Below, piece by piece: positions 6,407 through 13,855 of a DNA stretch of 23,470 bases. The position numbers were made by a program, and so were the translations under genes. The stretch's first letter is position 1, and each line of letters opens with the position of its first letter. The stretch lies in assembly GCA_009469665.1 (NCBI GenBank), contig SSTB01000292.1, forward strand, positions 1-23,470, read 5' to 3'. The notes beneath the pieces are model-generated. The model was not told where the DNA came from, searched no databases, and saw only the letters and a list, made by a program, of their open reading frames with translations. Origin of the DNA: Azonexaceae bacterium. Lineage in GTDB: Bacteria; Pseudomonadota; Gammaproteobacteria; Burkholderiales; Rhodocyclaceae.

Positions 6407-6985
6407 ATGCCCAATCCTCGCCTCGCCTTCCGCCTCTCGCTCGCTGCCATCGCCCTTGCCGCAGGCGGTGGCGCCGCCCAGGCCGGCGGCTTTTCCCTGA
6501 GCAGTCCTGACTTTCCCCCGGGGGGAACGATCAAGTCAGCGCAGGTTTTCCAGGGCTTCGGATGCAGCGGCGGCAATCTCTCCCCAGCCCTGACCTGGAA
6601 AAACCCACCCAAGGGCACCCGCAGTTTCGCCATCCTGGTCCATGACCCGGACGCCCCCACCGGCGGCGGCGGGTTCTGGCACTGGCTGGTGGCCAACCTA
6701 CCGTCCGACACCACGGGGCTCCCGGTCGGCGCCGGCAAGGGCGACGGTTCCGGCCTGCCCGCCGGGGCCGTGCAAGTGACGACCGACTTCGGTGCCCCAG
6801 GCTGGGGAGGTCCCTGTCCCCCGGTAGGGGACAAGCCGCACCGCTACCACTTCACGGTCTATGCCCTCAAGGTGGACAAGCTGGACCTTCCCCCGGGCAC
6901 CACGGCCGGCATCGCCGGTTTCATGATCAACGCCAACGCTCTCGGCAAGGCCACCCTGACGGGACGCTACGGCCGCAGCCAATGA
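6407..6985 (+). CDS. Secreted YbhB/YbcL-family (PEBP-like) protein
   Basis: The protein is 192 residues. A Sec signal peptide (about residues 1-26, ending GGGAAQA) precedes the mature start GGFSLSSPDF. The phosphatidylethanolamine-binding-protein fold is shown by GGNLSPALTWKNPPKGTRSFA, then the ligand-pocket motif DPDAP, then GGGFWHW, and later PHRYHFTVYALKVDKLDLP. Members of this bacterial branch bind small anionic ligands; no reaction is established. CGGAG lies 9 bp before the ATG. The TGA stop (6983-6985) falls inside the target-site repeat of the mobile element at 6987-7112. Before that insertion the stop may have overlapped the start of the methyltransferase gene. Confidence 0.9.
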   Translation: MPNPRLAFRLSLAAIALAAGGGAAQAGGFSLSSPDFPPGGTIKSAQVFQGFGCSGGNLSPALTWKNPPKGTRSFAILVHDPDAPTGGGGFWHWLVANLPSDTTGLPVGAGKGDGSGLPAGAVQVTTDFGAPGWGGPCPPVGDKPHRYHFTVYALKVDKLDLPPGTTAGIAGFMINANALGKATLTGRYGRSQ

Positions 6986-6986
6986 T

Positions 6987-7112
6987 CTTGGAAATCTCGG
7001 CTGACCGCTTGTCGAAGCCGGCAATGCCTTGCGCCCTCGATCTCTGCCCCATCGCGCATCCGTCGCCGCTCGGGTGGCGGCGCTACGGGAGCGTCCAGCC
7101 GAGGCTTCCAGG
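6987..7112. mobile_element. Short MITE-like element (126 bp), copy 2 of a family
   Basis: Imperfect terminal inverted repeats TTGGAAATCTCGGCTG (6988-7003) and CAGCCGAGGCTTCCAG (7096-7111) match at 13 of 16 positions. Its first 50 bases match 42 of 50 bases of the reverse complement of the 17095-17328 element, including a shared GACCGCTTGTCGA block and ATGCCTTGCGCCC. The right-hand 35 bases also align, while about 110 internal bases of the longer copy are missing. Flanking 5-mers ATGAT (6982-6986) and ATGAA (7113-7117) look like a slightly decayed target-site duplication. There is no coding capacity. It sits between the PEBP-like stop codon and the methyltransferase ATG, and its right terminus may provide the GAGG used as ribosome-binding site. 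Confidence 0.8.
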
Positions 7113-7940
7113 ATGAACTCCCTACCGCCCGTCGCCCGCACTGCCTATTACTGTTGCCTGCTGCGGGCAACGGATGCGGAAGGCCCCAATCCACTATGTG
7201 GCGATCGCCAGGCAGCACTGTTCCTGGATCCCGGCATGCGGAACGAACTGGCGCCCCTTCTGCGCTTCCGGGGGCCGAGCGAAAGCAACGTCGCCCGCCA
7301 CCGCCTGGTGGATGATCTGGCCCGGGAAGCGATTACGGCCCGGCCGGGGCAGCGCTTCTTCCTCATCGGCGCCGGATTCGACACCCGCGCTTTCCGCTTG
7401 CCTGGCGGCCAATGGTGGGAATTCGACGATCCCGGCCTGCTTGCCGTGAAGGAACTGCGGCTGCCGGCGGACCAGGCGCCCAATCGCCTGGCCCGCGTGG
7501 GGGTGGACTTCGCCCGGGAAGGCCTTGCGGCCCACCTTGCTCCCTTGGCGGGGGACGACGAGGCAATGGTCATCCTGGAAGGGGTCAGCATGTACCTCCC
7601 GGACGAAGCCCTTACGGCCACCGCCGCCGCGGTGCGCCGGGCGCTGCCCCGTGCCACCCTGGTCTGCGACCTGATGACGGGAACCTTCAACCGGCGCTTC
7701 GGCGGTGGAATCCGCCGCGAACTCGGTTGCCTGGGGGCCCGCTTCGCCCCCCGTGCGGCACACCCGCGCCTCGCCATCGAGGCGGCCGGATTCCGCGTTC
7801 GCCACTGGACCTCCATCGTCAACCGAGCCCGGGAAGCCGGACGCCTGCGCATCCCCGCCTGGCTATTGGCTACCTTGCTGCGCGAACTGCGCGACGGCTA
7901 CGCGGTCTGGGTGTTCGAGCCGAACCCCGAAGGCCCGTAA
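7113..7940 (+). CDS. Class I SAM-dependent methyltransferase, leucine-carboxyl-methyltransferase/Ppm1-like
   Basis: The protein is 275 residues from the ATG at 7113. The SAM-binding motif I is FFLIGAGFDTRAFRL (near residues 89-103), the GAG-x-DTR form typical of the LCMT/PF04072 family. It is followed by the acidic-loop segment WWEFDDPGLLAVKE and the post-I motif ILEGVSMYLP. The N-terminus VARTAYYCCLLRATDAEG also fits the family. Substrates in bacteria range from polyketides to unknown small molecules, so none is assigned. The ATG follows the right end of the MITE-like element by one base, and GAGG at 7101-7104 inside that element is the only visible ribosome site. An in-frame extension to 7029 would translate the element and is not favoured. 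Confidence 0.85.
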   Translation: MNSLPPVARTAYYCCLLRATDAEGPNPLCGDRQAALFLDPGMRNELAPLLRFRGPSESNVARHRLVDDLAREAITARPGQRFFLIGAGFDTRAFRLPGGQWWEFDDPGLLAVKELRLPADQAPNRLARVGVDFAREGLAAHLAPLAGDDEAMVILEGVSMYLPDEALTATAAAVRRALPRATLVCDLMTGTFNRRFGGGIRRELGCLGARFAPRAAHPRLAIEAAGFRVRHWTSIVNRAREAGRLRIPAWLLATLLRELRDGYAVWVFEPNPEGP

Positions 7941-7960
7941 GCCGTGAATACCCGCATTTC

Positions 7961-7988
7961 CCACGCCGCGAAAATTTTTCGGCCGTGG
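7961..7988. promoter_or_regulatory. Dyad upstream of the NhaR-like gene
   Basis: Outer arms CCACG (7961-7965) and CGTGG (7984-7988) flank an AT-rich core, CGAAAA-T-TTTTCG (7969-7981). The dyad lies 28 bp before the GTG start of the LysR gene, where an autoregulatory operator would be expected. The A/T core lacks the downstream T-run needed for an intrinsic terminator of the methyltransferase gene. Binding is inference. Confidence 0.4.
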
Positions 7989-8016
7989 AGCCCTTAGGGG
8001 CAGAACAGGAAAAACT

Positions 8017-8943
8017 GTGGCCGGATTGAACTTCAAGCATCTGCGGTATTTCTGGATGGTCGCCAAAGCGGGCAGCATCGCCAGGGCAAGCGCGATGCTG
8101 CACGTCACTCCCCAGTCCATCAGTGGGCAACTGAGCGAGTTCGAAAACGCGCTGGGCGTACAACTGTTCCGCCGCGCCGGCCGGGGACTCGAACTCACCG
8201 AAACCGGCCAGCGCATGCTGAGCTACGCCGAGCAAATCTTCACTCTGGGCGACGAACTGCTGGAATCCCTGCGCGAAGACGCCCTGCCCCAGAGCACGCC
8301 CTTCCGGGTGGGCATCGCGGACTCGGTACCCAAGATGGTGGCCTATCGCCTGGTCGAACCCTCCCTGGTCAGCCGCGAGCCCATCAAACTCATCTGCCGG
8401 GAGGGCCGCCTCACTTCTCTGTTGGGCGACATGGCGGTACACCGCCTGGACATGGTGATCGCCGACCGCCCCATGCCCGACAACCTGAATGTGCGCGGCT
8501 ACGCCCATTTTCTAGGGGAAAGCGGCGTAAGCATCTTTGCCGCCCCTGCCCTCCGGGGCCGAGCCGCCGCCGACTTTCCCCGGGGACTGGACAAGCAGCC
8601 GTTTCTGATGCCCGGTGCGGACGTCGCCCTGCACTCCCGCCTGCTCCGCTGGTTCGAGTCGGAGCGCCTGCGGCCCCGCATCGTGGGCGAGTTTGACGAC
8701 AGCGCGCTGCTCATGGCCTTCGGCCAGGCGGGCGCGGGCTTCTTCGCCGCACCGACCGCCATCGAGGATGACATCTCCCGGCAGTACGAGGTCGAAGTCG
8801 CTGGGCGCATAGAAGTCGTGCGCGAGCAGATCTACGCCATCACGAACGAACGCAAACTCACCCACCCCATCGTCTCGGCCATCTGCCAGTTCGCGCAGCA
8901 CGACATGTTTGGCGGCCAAGGCGCCAGGAAGCCCAATCCCTGA
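8017..8943 (+). CDS. LysR-family regulator, NhaR-like
   Basis: The protein is 308 residues. Its N-terminus NFKHLRYFWMVAKAGSIARA followed by LHVTPQSISGQLSEFENALG closely follows the NhaR subgroup, which in E. coli activates the Na+/H+ antiporter gene nhaA in response to Na+ and alkaline pH. The effector domain spans about residues 90-300. The start is GTG at 8017, served by AGGA (8007-8010) 6 bp upstream; no ATG is available near the conserved N-terminus. No Na+/H+ antiporter gene is adjacent. Downstream on the same strand are a Tim44-like protein and a TerC (Alx-like) gene. NhaR-like regulators in betaproteobacteria are common and their targets are mostly unknown, so a pH or ion role is inference. 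Confidence 0.87.
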   Translation: MAGLNFKHLRYFWMVAKAGSIARASAMLHVTPQSISGQLSEFENALGVQLFRRAGRGLELTETGQRMLSYAEQIFTLGDELLESLREDALPQSTPFRVGIADSVPKMVAYRLVEPSLVSREPIKLICREGRLTSLLGDMAVHRLDMVIADRPMPDNLNVRGYAHFLGESGVSIFAAPALRGRAAADFPRGLDKQPFLMPGADVALHSRLLRWFESERLRPRIVGEFDDSALLMAFGQAGAGFFAAPTAIEDDISRQYEVEVAGRIEVVREQIYAITNERKLTHPIVSAICQFAQHDMFGGQGARKPNP

Positions 8944-9071
8944 GGCCTCCGGAAGCACACAACGCGAACATAAGTTTTTTTGGATGGGCGAATACATTTT
9001 ATTCTGTTTTTCTTTTGTTTTTGCGACCTCTATCCTGCGTCGAGTATCCCTTCAACTCACAGGAGAACTCG

Positions 9072-10010
9072 ATGAAATCCCTTTCACTGCTCGCCGTCAT
9101 TGTCGCTCTCGGCCTTTCCATCGGCGTGGGTGACGCCGAGGCGGCCAAGCGCCTTGGTTCCGGAAAATCCGCCGGTATGCAAAGGGAGATGGCCCCCCCT
9201 GCCAAGTCCCCAGATGCCGGCCCCGCTCAGAAACAGGCAACTCCCGCCAACGCTTCCGCACCGGCCGCTGCCGCGGCGCCGGCTGCCGGCGCAAATACCG
9301 GACGCTCCTGGATGGGACCTGTTGCAGGTCTGGCAGCCGGCCTGGGACTCGCCGCTCTGGCCTCGCACTTCGGATTCGGCGAAGAGTTGGCCTCGTTCAT
9401 GATGATGGCGCTGTTGGCGGTCGTCGTCATGGCCGCCGTGGGCTTCTTCCTGCGCAAACGCGCCCAGGCGCAAAACCCTGCCTTGGCCGGCGCCAGCGCG
9501 GGCGGCATACCCCAAGCTTCCCAGTACGCCGCCCACAGGACCGAGCCGGGCCAAGTCGCAGCGCGTGGCTACGATGTCGCGATGCCCGCAGCCTCGGCGG
9601 GCACCCCCCTCGCCACCCCGACTACCCCATCCGGCAAAGTTCCGCCCGACTTTGACGTGGCGGGCTTCGTGCGCAACGCCAAGGTGCACTACATCCGCCT
9701 CCAGGCCGCCAATGACGCGGGCAATCTGGACGACATCCGCGAATTCACCACCCCGGAGATGTTCGCCGAAATCAAACTTGCCTTCGCTGAACGCGCGGGA
9801 CAAGCCCAGATGACCGATGTCGTGGCCATCGAAGCCGAGGTCATCGACGTGGCCGAGGAAGACAGTCGTTACGTCGTGAGCACACGCTTTACCGGGCAGA
9901 TTCGCGAAGACAACGGCCCGGTCGAGAGCGTCGATGAGGTGTGGCACATGGTCAAGCCGCGCCAGGGCAACGGCGGCTGGGTACTGGCGGGTATTCAGCA
10001 GGTTCAATAG
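9072..10010 (+). CDS. Secreted or membrane-anchored Tim44-domain protein
   Basis: The protein is 312 residues from ATG 9072, preceded by AGGAG (9061-9065). A signal peptide (about 1-24, [20 protein letters not shown]) precedes [15 protein letters not shown], the N-terminal signature of bacterial Tim44-like proteins. Next come a Pro/Ala-rich linker (about 40-75) and two hydrophobic segments (about 80-96 and 103-124). The C-terminal Tim44-like domain (about 195-310) runs from [21 protein letters not shown] to [11 protein letters not shown] and [11 protein letters not shown]. The upstream 128 bp is AT-rich relative to its surroundings and contains TATCCT at 9031-9036, a possible -10. The function of bacterial Tim44-like proteins is poorly known; some associate with membrane stress responses. 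Confidence 0.88.
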   Translation: MKSLSLLAVIVALGLSIGVGDAEAAKRLGSGKSAGMQREMAPPAKSPDAGPAQKQATPANASAPAAAAAPAAGANTGRSWMGPVAGLAAGLGLAALASHFGFGEELASFMMMALLAVVVMAAVGFFLRKRAQAQNPALAGASAGGIPQASQYAAHRTEPGQVAARGYDVAMPAASAGTPLATPTTPSGKVPPDFDVAGFVRNAKVHYIRLQAANDAGNLDDIREFTTPEMFAEIKLAFAERAGQAQMTDVVAIEAEVIDVAEEDSRYVVSTRFTGQIREDNGPVESVDEVWHMVKPRQGNGGWVLAGIQQVQ

Positions 10011-10040
10011 GACCACACCGGCCATCGAAACACGCCCTTC

Positions 10041-10094
10041 GCCGATCGGTCGGCTGTCCACTCCCCGTTCCCACCCCGCCGTGGGGACGGTGGG
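10041..10094 (+). other. Structured leader upstream of the TerC gene
   Basis: The 125 bp between the Tim44-like stop and the TerC ATG contain two dyads: GCCGA-TCGG-TCGGC (10041-10054) and CCCACC ... GGTGGG (10070-10075 and 10089-10094), with CCCC/GGGG pairing possible inside the second. TerC/Alx genes are often preceded by Mn- or pH-responsive RNA leaders. I looked for the conserved bases of the yybP-ykoY motif and did not find them, so this is only a candidate structured leader. Confidence 0.3.
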
Positions 10095-10135
10095 CGTCTC
10101 GGGAGCGGCGAGGGCCAATACGTCAAGATGATTCC

Positions 10136-11122
10136 ATGAACGAAACCACCGCCATCAGCTTCGCCACGGGCCCGATGTGGGCCGGGTTCATCGCCTTCGT
10201 GCTGCTTATGTTGGCGCTCGATCTTTTTGTCTTCGGCGGACGCAAGGCGCACCGCGTGCATGTCAAGGAAGCCGCCACCTGGGTGGCGGTCTGGGTCGGC
10301 CTCGCCCTCGCCTTCGCCGGGCTGCTCTGGTGGTATCTGAACGATACCCAGGGCGCCGAGGTGGCACGGACCAAGACCCTCGAATTCCTCGCCGGCTACC
10401 TGATCGAGCAATCGCTGTCGGTGGACAACATGTTTGTCTTCGTCATGATCTTCACCTACTTCGCCGTACCGCCGGAATTGCAGCGCCGGGTATTGCTCTA
10501 CGGCGTGCTGGGGGCAATTGTGCTGCGGGCCGCGATGATCCTGGCCGGTGTCTGGCTGGTGCAGCAGTTCGCCTGGATTCTCTACGTCTTCGGCGCTTTT
10601 CTGGTCTTCACCGGCATCAAGATGCTGATCTTCGCCGAGGCCCGGCCGGACCTGGAGAAAAACCCGCTGCTGCGCTGGCTGCGCGGCCATCTTCGCATCA
10701 CCCCCGAGTTCCACGGCGAGAAATTCTTCGTGCGCAAGGACGGGCTGCTTTGGGCCACGCCGATGTTCCTCGTGCTGGCGCTCATCGAAGCGAGCGACGT
10801 CGTGTTTGCGGTGGATAGCATTCCGGCCATCTTCGCGGTCACCACAGACCCCTTCATCGTATTCACCTCGAACATCTTCGCCATCATGGGTCTGCGCGCC
10901 CTCTACTTCCTTCTGGCGGACATGGCGGAACGCTTCCACCTGCTGAAGTACGGTCTCGCCCTCGTACTCGTCTTCATCGGCGGCAAGATGCTGGCCATGC
11001 CCTGGTTTCACGTGCCCATCCAATGGTCGCTTTCCATCGTCGCCAGCATTATCCTCATCTCCGTCGCAGCCAGTCTTGCGACGACGAAAGCCAGACCCTT
11101 GCCCGCAGGAGACGAAGCATGA
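10136..11122 (+). CDS. TerC/Alx-family integral membrane protein, probable Mn2+ or other divalent metal exporter
   Basis: This 328-residue protein has about nine hydrophobic spans. Family signatures are acidic residues within spans: [16 protein letters not shown] (near residue 22), [16 protein letters not shown] (near 95), and [33 protein letters not shown] (near 220-250). The length and sequence match the Alx branch rather than the shorter tellurite TerC. Alx/TerC proteins export Mn2+ and are induced by alkaline pH or Mn in E. coli. The start ATG at 10136 is chosen because MNETT begins the conserved region; the ribosome site is weak. The stop overlaps the start of the universal stress protein gene (ATGA), indicating an operon. 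Confidence 0.9.
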   Translation: MNETTAISFATGPMWAGFIAFVLLMLALDLFVFGGRKAHRVHVKEAATWVAVWVGLALAFAGLLWWYLNDTQGAEVARTKTLEFLAGYLIEQSLSVDNMFVFVMIFTYFAVPPELQRRVLLYGVLGAIVLRAAMILAGVWLVQQFAWILYVFGAFLVFTGIKMLIFAEARPDLEKNPLLRWLRGHLRITPEFHGEKFFVRKDGLLWATPMFLVLALIEASDVVFAVDSIPAIFAVTTDPFIVFTSNIFAIMGLRALYFLLADMAERFHLLKYGLALVLVFIGGKMLAMPWFHVPIQWSLSIVASIILISVAASLATTKARPLPAGDEA

Positions 11123-11625
11123 ACCCTGCCCCCCTTGCACCGACCCTCGCAGCGGCCGAACACGACGCCGACCACCGGCTCGTCTGCCTGGTCTTCGACA
11201 GCACACCGCCGCTCCCTGCCCCGCAAGTCAATCCCTGGCTGGTCGCCGTGGATCCTTCGGACAACGCCCTGCGTGCCGTACGCCATGCGGCCACCCAGGC
11301 CGGGGCCATGAACGCCTGCGCCCTGCACCTCGTCCATGTGCAGCCCTGGCTGTCCAGGGAGGCCGCCGAGGCTGAACTCGCCCATCGCGCGCTTGCTGCC
11401 GCGGCGCAGGCAATCGCCCTGCTGGACGCGGCAGGCTTGCCCTGGCGCTTGCACGCGCTGCTGGGCGATCCGGCTGAACGCATCGTCGAAAGAGCCGTTC
11501 TGCTGCGCGCCACGGCCGTCGTCGTCGGCAGCCGGGGCCTGGGGAGCATCGATGGTCTGCTCTTCGGCTCGGTGGCCTACAAGGTGATGCATCGCTGCCC
11601 CCTGCCCGTCGTGGTCGTGCCTTAG
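11119..11625 (+). CDS. Universal stress protein (UspA family), ATP-binding type
   Basis: The protein is 168 residues. The ATG at 11119 overlaps the TerC stop codon, with AGGAG (11107-11111) 7 bp upstream. About 37 N-terminal residues precede the Usp domain, which begins [20 protein letters not shown]. The end carries [34 protein letters not shown], which fits the G-x2-G-x9-G-S/T motif of ATP-binding Usp proteins. Usp proteins commonly act as cytosolic stress-linked nucleotide sensors, sometimes for neighbouring transporters. Coupling to TerC suggests a role in regulating that transporter or the cation cluster (inference). A frame extending upstream to 11023 lies inside TerC and is rejected. 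Confidence 0.9.
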   Translation: MNPAPLAPTLAAAEHDADHRLVCLVFDSTPPLPAPQVNPWLVAVDPSDNALRAVRHAATQAGAMNACALHLVHVQPWLSREAAEAELAHRALAAAAQAIALLDAAGLPWRLHALLGDPAERIVERAVLLRATAVVVGSRGLGSIDGLLFGSVAYKVMHRCPLPVVVVP

Positions 11626-11673
11626 GTCAGGACACCGCGACACGGCAAGTTCTCAACCCGAAAGGAGAGTCAA

Positions 11674-12360
11674 ATGAACCCGAAACATCCTGGCGCCTAC
11701 GCCATCGCCCTGCCTCGAGGAGGAGCGGAATCGGCCCTTTCCAGCAACAGGGTCATCCGCAACACCTATCTGCTCCTCTCGGCAACACTGACTTTCTCGG
11801 CCCTCGCCGCGGCCATATCCGCGGCGCTGAACCTCCCCCACCCGGGGATCCTCCTCACCCTGGGAGGCTTCTTCGCTCTGCTGTTCGCCGTACATAAACT
11901 CAAGAGCAGCGGCTGGGGCATCCTCGCCGTTTTCGCCCTGACCGGCTTCATGGGCTACACCCTGGGCCCCATCGTCAACCGCTATCTCGGCCTGCCCAAC
12001 GGCCACGAGATCGTCATGCAGGCGATGGGGGCAACGGCGGTGATCTTCATCGGCCTCTCCGCCTACGCCCTGAGCAGCAAGAAGGACTTCAGCTTCATGG
12101 GCGGCTTTCTCATGGTCGGCATCCTGCTGGCCTTCCTGGCCGGCCTGGCGGCCATCTTCTTCTCCATCCCCGCGCTGTCGCTCACGGTTTCCGCCGCCTT
12201 CGTCCTGCTGATGTCCGGTCTGATTCTCTATGAAACCAGCAATATCATCCACGGCGGCGAGACCAATTACGTCCTGGCCACGGTGACGCTCTTCGTCTCG
12301 CTCTTCAACCTCTTCACCAGCCTGCTGCAACTGCTCGGTTTCCTGGGCGGAGACGATTGA
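11674..12360 (+). CDS. Bax inhibitor-1/YccA-family membrane protein
   Basis: The protein is 228 residues with about seven hydrophobic spans after a soluble N-terminus of about 30 residues. Family signatures are RNTYLLLSATLTFSA, ALTGFMGYTLGPI, SAYALSSKKDFSFMGG and the final LILYETSNIIHGGETNYVLATVTLFVSLFNLFTSLLQLLG. BI-1 homologues such as YetJ are pH-sensitive Ca2+ leak channels whose sensor is a pair of aspartates in the last two helices. Here the expected YDTS is YETS (Glu187), and the Asp expected in LYLD-x-x-N is Ser209, so the canonical pair is not conserved. A strong AAGGAGAG precedes the ATG. The downstream gene begins 2 bp after this stop. Confidence 0.92.
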   Translation: MNPKHPGAYAIALPRGGAESALSSNRVIRNTYLLLSATLTFSALAAAISAALNLPHPGILLTLGGFFALLFAVHKLKSSGWGILAVFALTGFMGYTLGPIVNRYLGLPNGHEIVMQAMGATAVIFIGLSAYALSSKKDFSFMGGFLMVGILLAFLAGLAAIFFSIPALSLTVSAAFVLLMSGLILYETSNIIHGGETNYVLATVTLFVSLFNLFTSLLQLLGFLGGDD

Positions 12361-12362
12361 GC

Positions 12363-12878
12363 ATGCGGACATCCTGGAGCCAGCGATTGCGGGCTCTGGC
12401 GCCCACCCGCGAGCAACTCGAGGCCCATCCCTCGCTACGCAGGCTGGCGCCCTGGCTCGGCAATCCCAAGCTGTGGCATTGGTCACGCCGTGGCGTTGCG
12501 GTGGGTGCTGCCGTCGGGCTTTTCATCGGCTTTGCCATTCCGCTCGCCCAGATTCTGCTCGCGGCAGCCGCAGCGGTCCTGCTGCGCGTCAATCTGCCGG
12601 TCGCCGCCGCCGGCACGCTGATTACCAACCCGTTGACCGTCCCGCCTATCTACTACGCAGCCTATCAACTCGGCGCCTGGGCCACGGGATCATCCGCCGC
12701 CTCAAGCGTCTCGCTCAGCGATCCCGCGGGTCTATGGGAGAACATCGGCACCATCGGCCTCCCCCTGCTGGCCGGTCTCGGGATCACGGCGACCTTCGCC
12801 GCCGCTGCCGCCTACCTACTGATATCCCAGGCGTGGGCGTGGCGCGTCGTCGCAAAGCGAAGGCGCGCCCGTTCATGA
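12363..12878 (+). CDS. DUF2062-domain membrane protein
   Basis: The protein is 171 residues. DUF2062 features are visible: a basic N-terminal region ending NPKLWHWSRRGVAVGAAVGLFIGF, then AIPLAQILLAAAAAVLLRVNLPVAAAGTLITNPLTVPPIYYAAYQLG, then a final hydrophobic hairpin near residues 125-160 and an RRRARS tail. The ATG at 12363 has GGCGGAG (12346-12352) 10 bp upstream; a TTG at 12357 overlapping the previous stop is an alternative. The function of the family is unknown. It sits in the run from TerC to the P-type ATPase and is probably co-transcribed with the BI-1 gene. Confidence 0.85.
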   Translation: MRTSWSQRLRALAPTREQLEAHPSLRRLAPWLGNPKLWHWSRRGVAVGAAVGLFIGFAIPLAQILLAAAAAVLLRVNLPVAAAGTLITNPLTVPPIYYAAYQLGAWATGSSAASSVSLSDPAGLWENIGTIGLPLLAGLGITATFAAAAAYLLISQAWAWRVVAKRRRARS

Positions 12879-12957
12879 GGCGATGCTCCACCGCCTATCC
12901 TCGCCCCGGACTCCGGCCATCCCTGCTGTGCGGGCCTGACCGGGAGTACTGAGCAGC

Positions 12958-13581
12958 ATGTTTTCGATCTACGGCATCACGGGACGCGTCTTCACCGGCA
13001 CCCTGGAAGAAATGGGGCGCGTGCATCGCCTGTCCCGCACGCAGCACGCCCGCGCCATCGCCCGGGAAGGTGAAGAGATCGGCGTTGAGGCCCCGCTCCC
13101 AAGGCCGACCCAGGAAGCAGTGCAGGCCTATCGCACCATGCTGCCCGAAGATCTGGAACGCGGCCCTCTCATCCACGCGGCCCAGGTGATGAGCCGTCCC
13201 GCCATCACGGTGCAAGCCGACGCCACGGCGGCCGACGCGTGGCGCTTCCTGCGCGACCACCACATCCATCAGGCGCCGGTGCTCGACGCCGCACGGCATC
13301 TGGTCGGCGTCGTCAGCGAGCGCGATCTGCTGCGGGTGATCGACATCGATGGCGGCAAGGTCATCGAGACCCTGCGCCGCCGGGTACGCGACGTGATGAC
13401 GAGCCCCGTCGTCGCGGCCGCTCCGGTCACCGACATCCGGCGTGTGGCCGCCGCGATGCTCGCCGGCGGCGTCGACGGCGTGCCCGTCGTGGGGGACGAT
13501 GGCGACCTCCTCGGTTTGGTCTCGCGCAGCGACGTGCTACGCGCCGTGATTCACGATCCCCCCCTGAGCCTGTGGCGATGA
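12958..13581 (+). CDS. CBS-domain pair protein
   Basis: The protein is 207 residues. About 70 N-terminal residues (MFSIYGITGRVFTGTLEEMG) precede two CBS motifs: AAQVMSRPAITVQADATAAD to HQAPVLDAARHLVGVVSERDLL (about 78-125), and VRDVMTSPVVAAAPVTDIRR to GVPVVGDDGDLLGLVSRSDVLRAV (about 143-200). The pair would form one Bateman module, which in other proteins binds AMP, ATP or SAM and regulates transporters or enzymes. There is no attached catalytic domain. It lies 79 bp after the DUF2062 gene and 274 bp before the P-type ATPase, so it may act as a nucleotide-responsive partner for these membrane proteins (inference). Confidence 0.88.
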   Translation: MFSIYGITGRVFTGTLEEMGRVHRLSRTQHARAIAREGEEIGVEAPLPRPTQEAVQAYRTMLPEDLERGPLIHAAQVMSRPAITVQADATAADAWRFLRDHHIHQAPVLDAARHLVGVVSERDLLRVIDIDGGKVIETLRRRVRDVMTSPVVAAAPVTDIRRVAAAMLAGGVDGVPVVGDDGDLLGLVSRSDVLRAVIHDPPLSLWR

Positions 13582-13646
13582 CCGCCAACCAAGCCTCCCA
13601 GGGGCGCCGCGAGCCTCCGGACAGCGCCTGGTTCATCCGGTATTTC

Positions 13647-13745
13647 AGCCTGCCAAAGCAGGCTTCGCCGAACGCCGAAAGCGGCTCGACAACGTGGCCG
13701 GGGAACGCTCCAAACCGATTCGGCCTCCTGGCCCCGCTTGCGGGG
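13647..13745. repeat. Two hairpins in the 274-bp region between the CBS and P-type ATPase genes
   Basis: AGCCTGC-CAAA-GCAGGCT (13647-13664) is a perfect 7-bp stem. CCCCG-CTTG-CGGGG (13732-13745, with further C/G pairing possible) is a second. Neither is followed by a T-run, so neither is a standard terminator. A minus-strand frame across this region (94 codons) has no recognisable features. I see no supported gene in 13582-13855. Confidence 0.4.
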
Positions 13746-13791
13746 GTTCATAATCCCAAGGATATCCCTGACCACCCGTTCATCGCCCGAG

Positions 13792-13813
13792 GGCACGAGG
13801 GCGCCCTCGTGCC
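13792..13813. promoter_or_regulatory. 22-bp perfect palindrome upstream of the P-type ATPase
   Basis: Arms GGCACGAGGGC (13792-13802) and GCCCTCGTGCC (13803-13813) are exact reverse complements with no spacer. The palindrome ends 42 bp before the ATG of the ATPase. Length and symmetry exceed what is expected by chance even in GC-rich DNA. It could be an operator for a dimeric repressor, or a leader-RNA hairpin affecting the weak AGGA ribosome site at 13841. Which one cannot be told from the sequence. Confidence 0.5.
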
Positions 13814-13855
13814 GGAGCTGCTGGGTCACTTCCAAGCTGCAGGACCAAACCCTTC

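Noticed and set aside
10011..10135. yybP-ykoY manganese riboswitch before TerC
   Set aside because: Expected for some TerC genes, but the conserved GGGGAGUA-type loop and partner bases were not found. Only generic hairpins are present.
10004..11206. 400-codon minus-strand open frame
   Set aside because: It is antisense to TerC, is rich in Glu/Gln/Gly/His, and has no domain. TerC on the plus strand has clear membrane spans and acidic motifs.
13647..13664. Intrinsic terminator after the CBS gene
   Set aside because: The 7-bp stem is good, but no T-run follows on either strand.
13551..13835. 94-codon minus-strand frame in the CBS-ATPase gap
   Set aside because: It has no ribosome site, overlaps the CBS gene end and spans three hairpins. 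No family is recognised.
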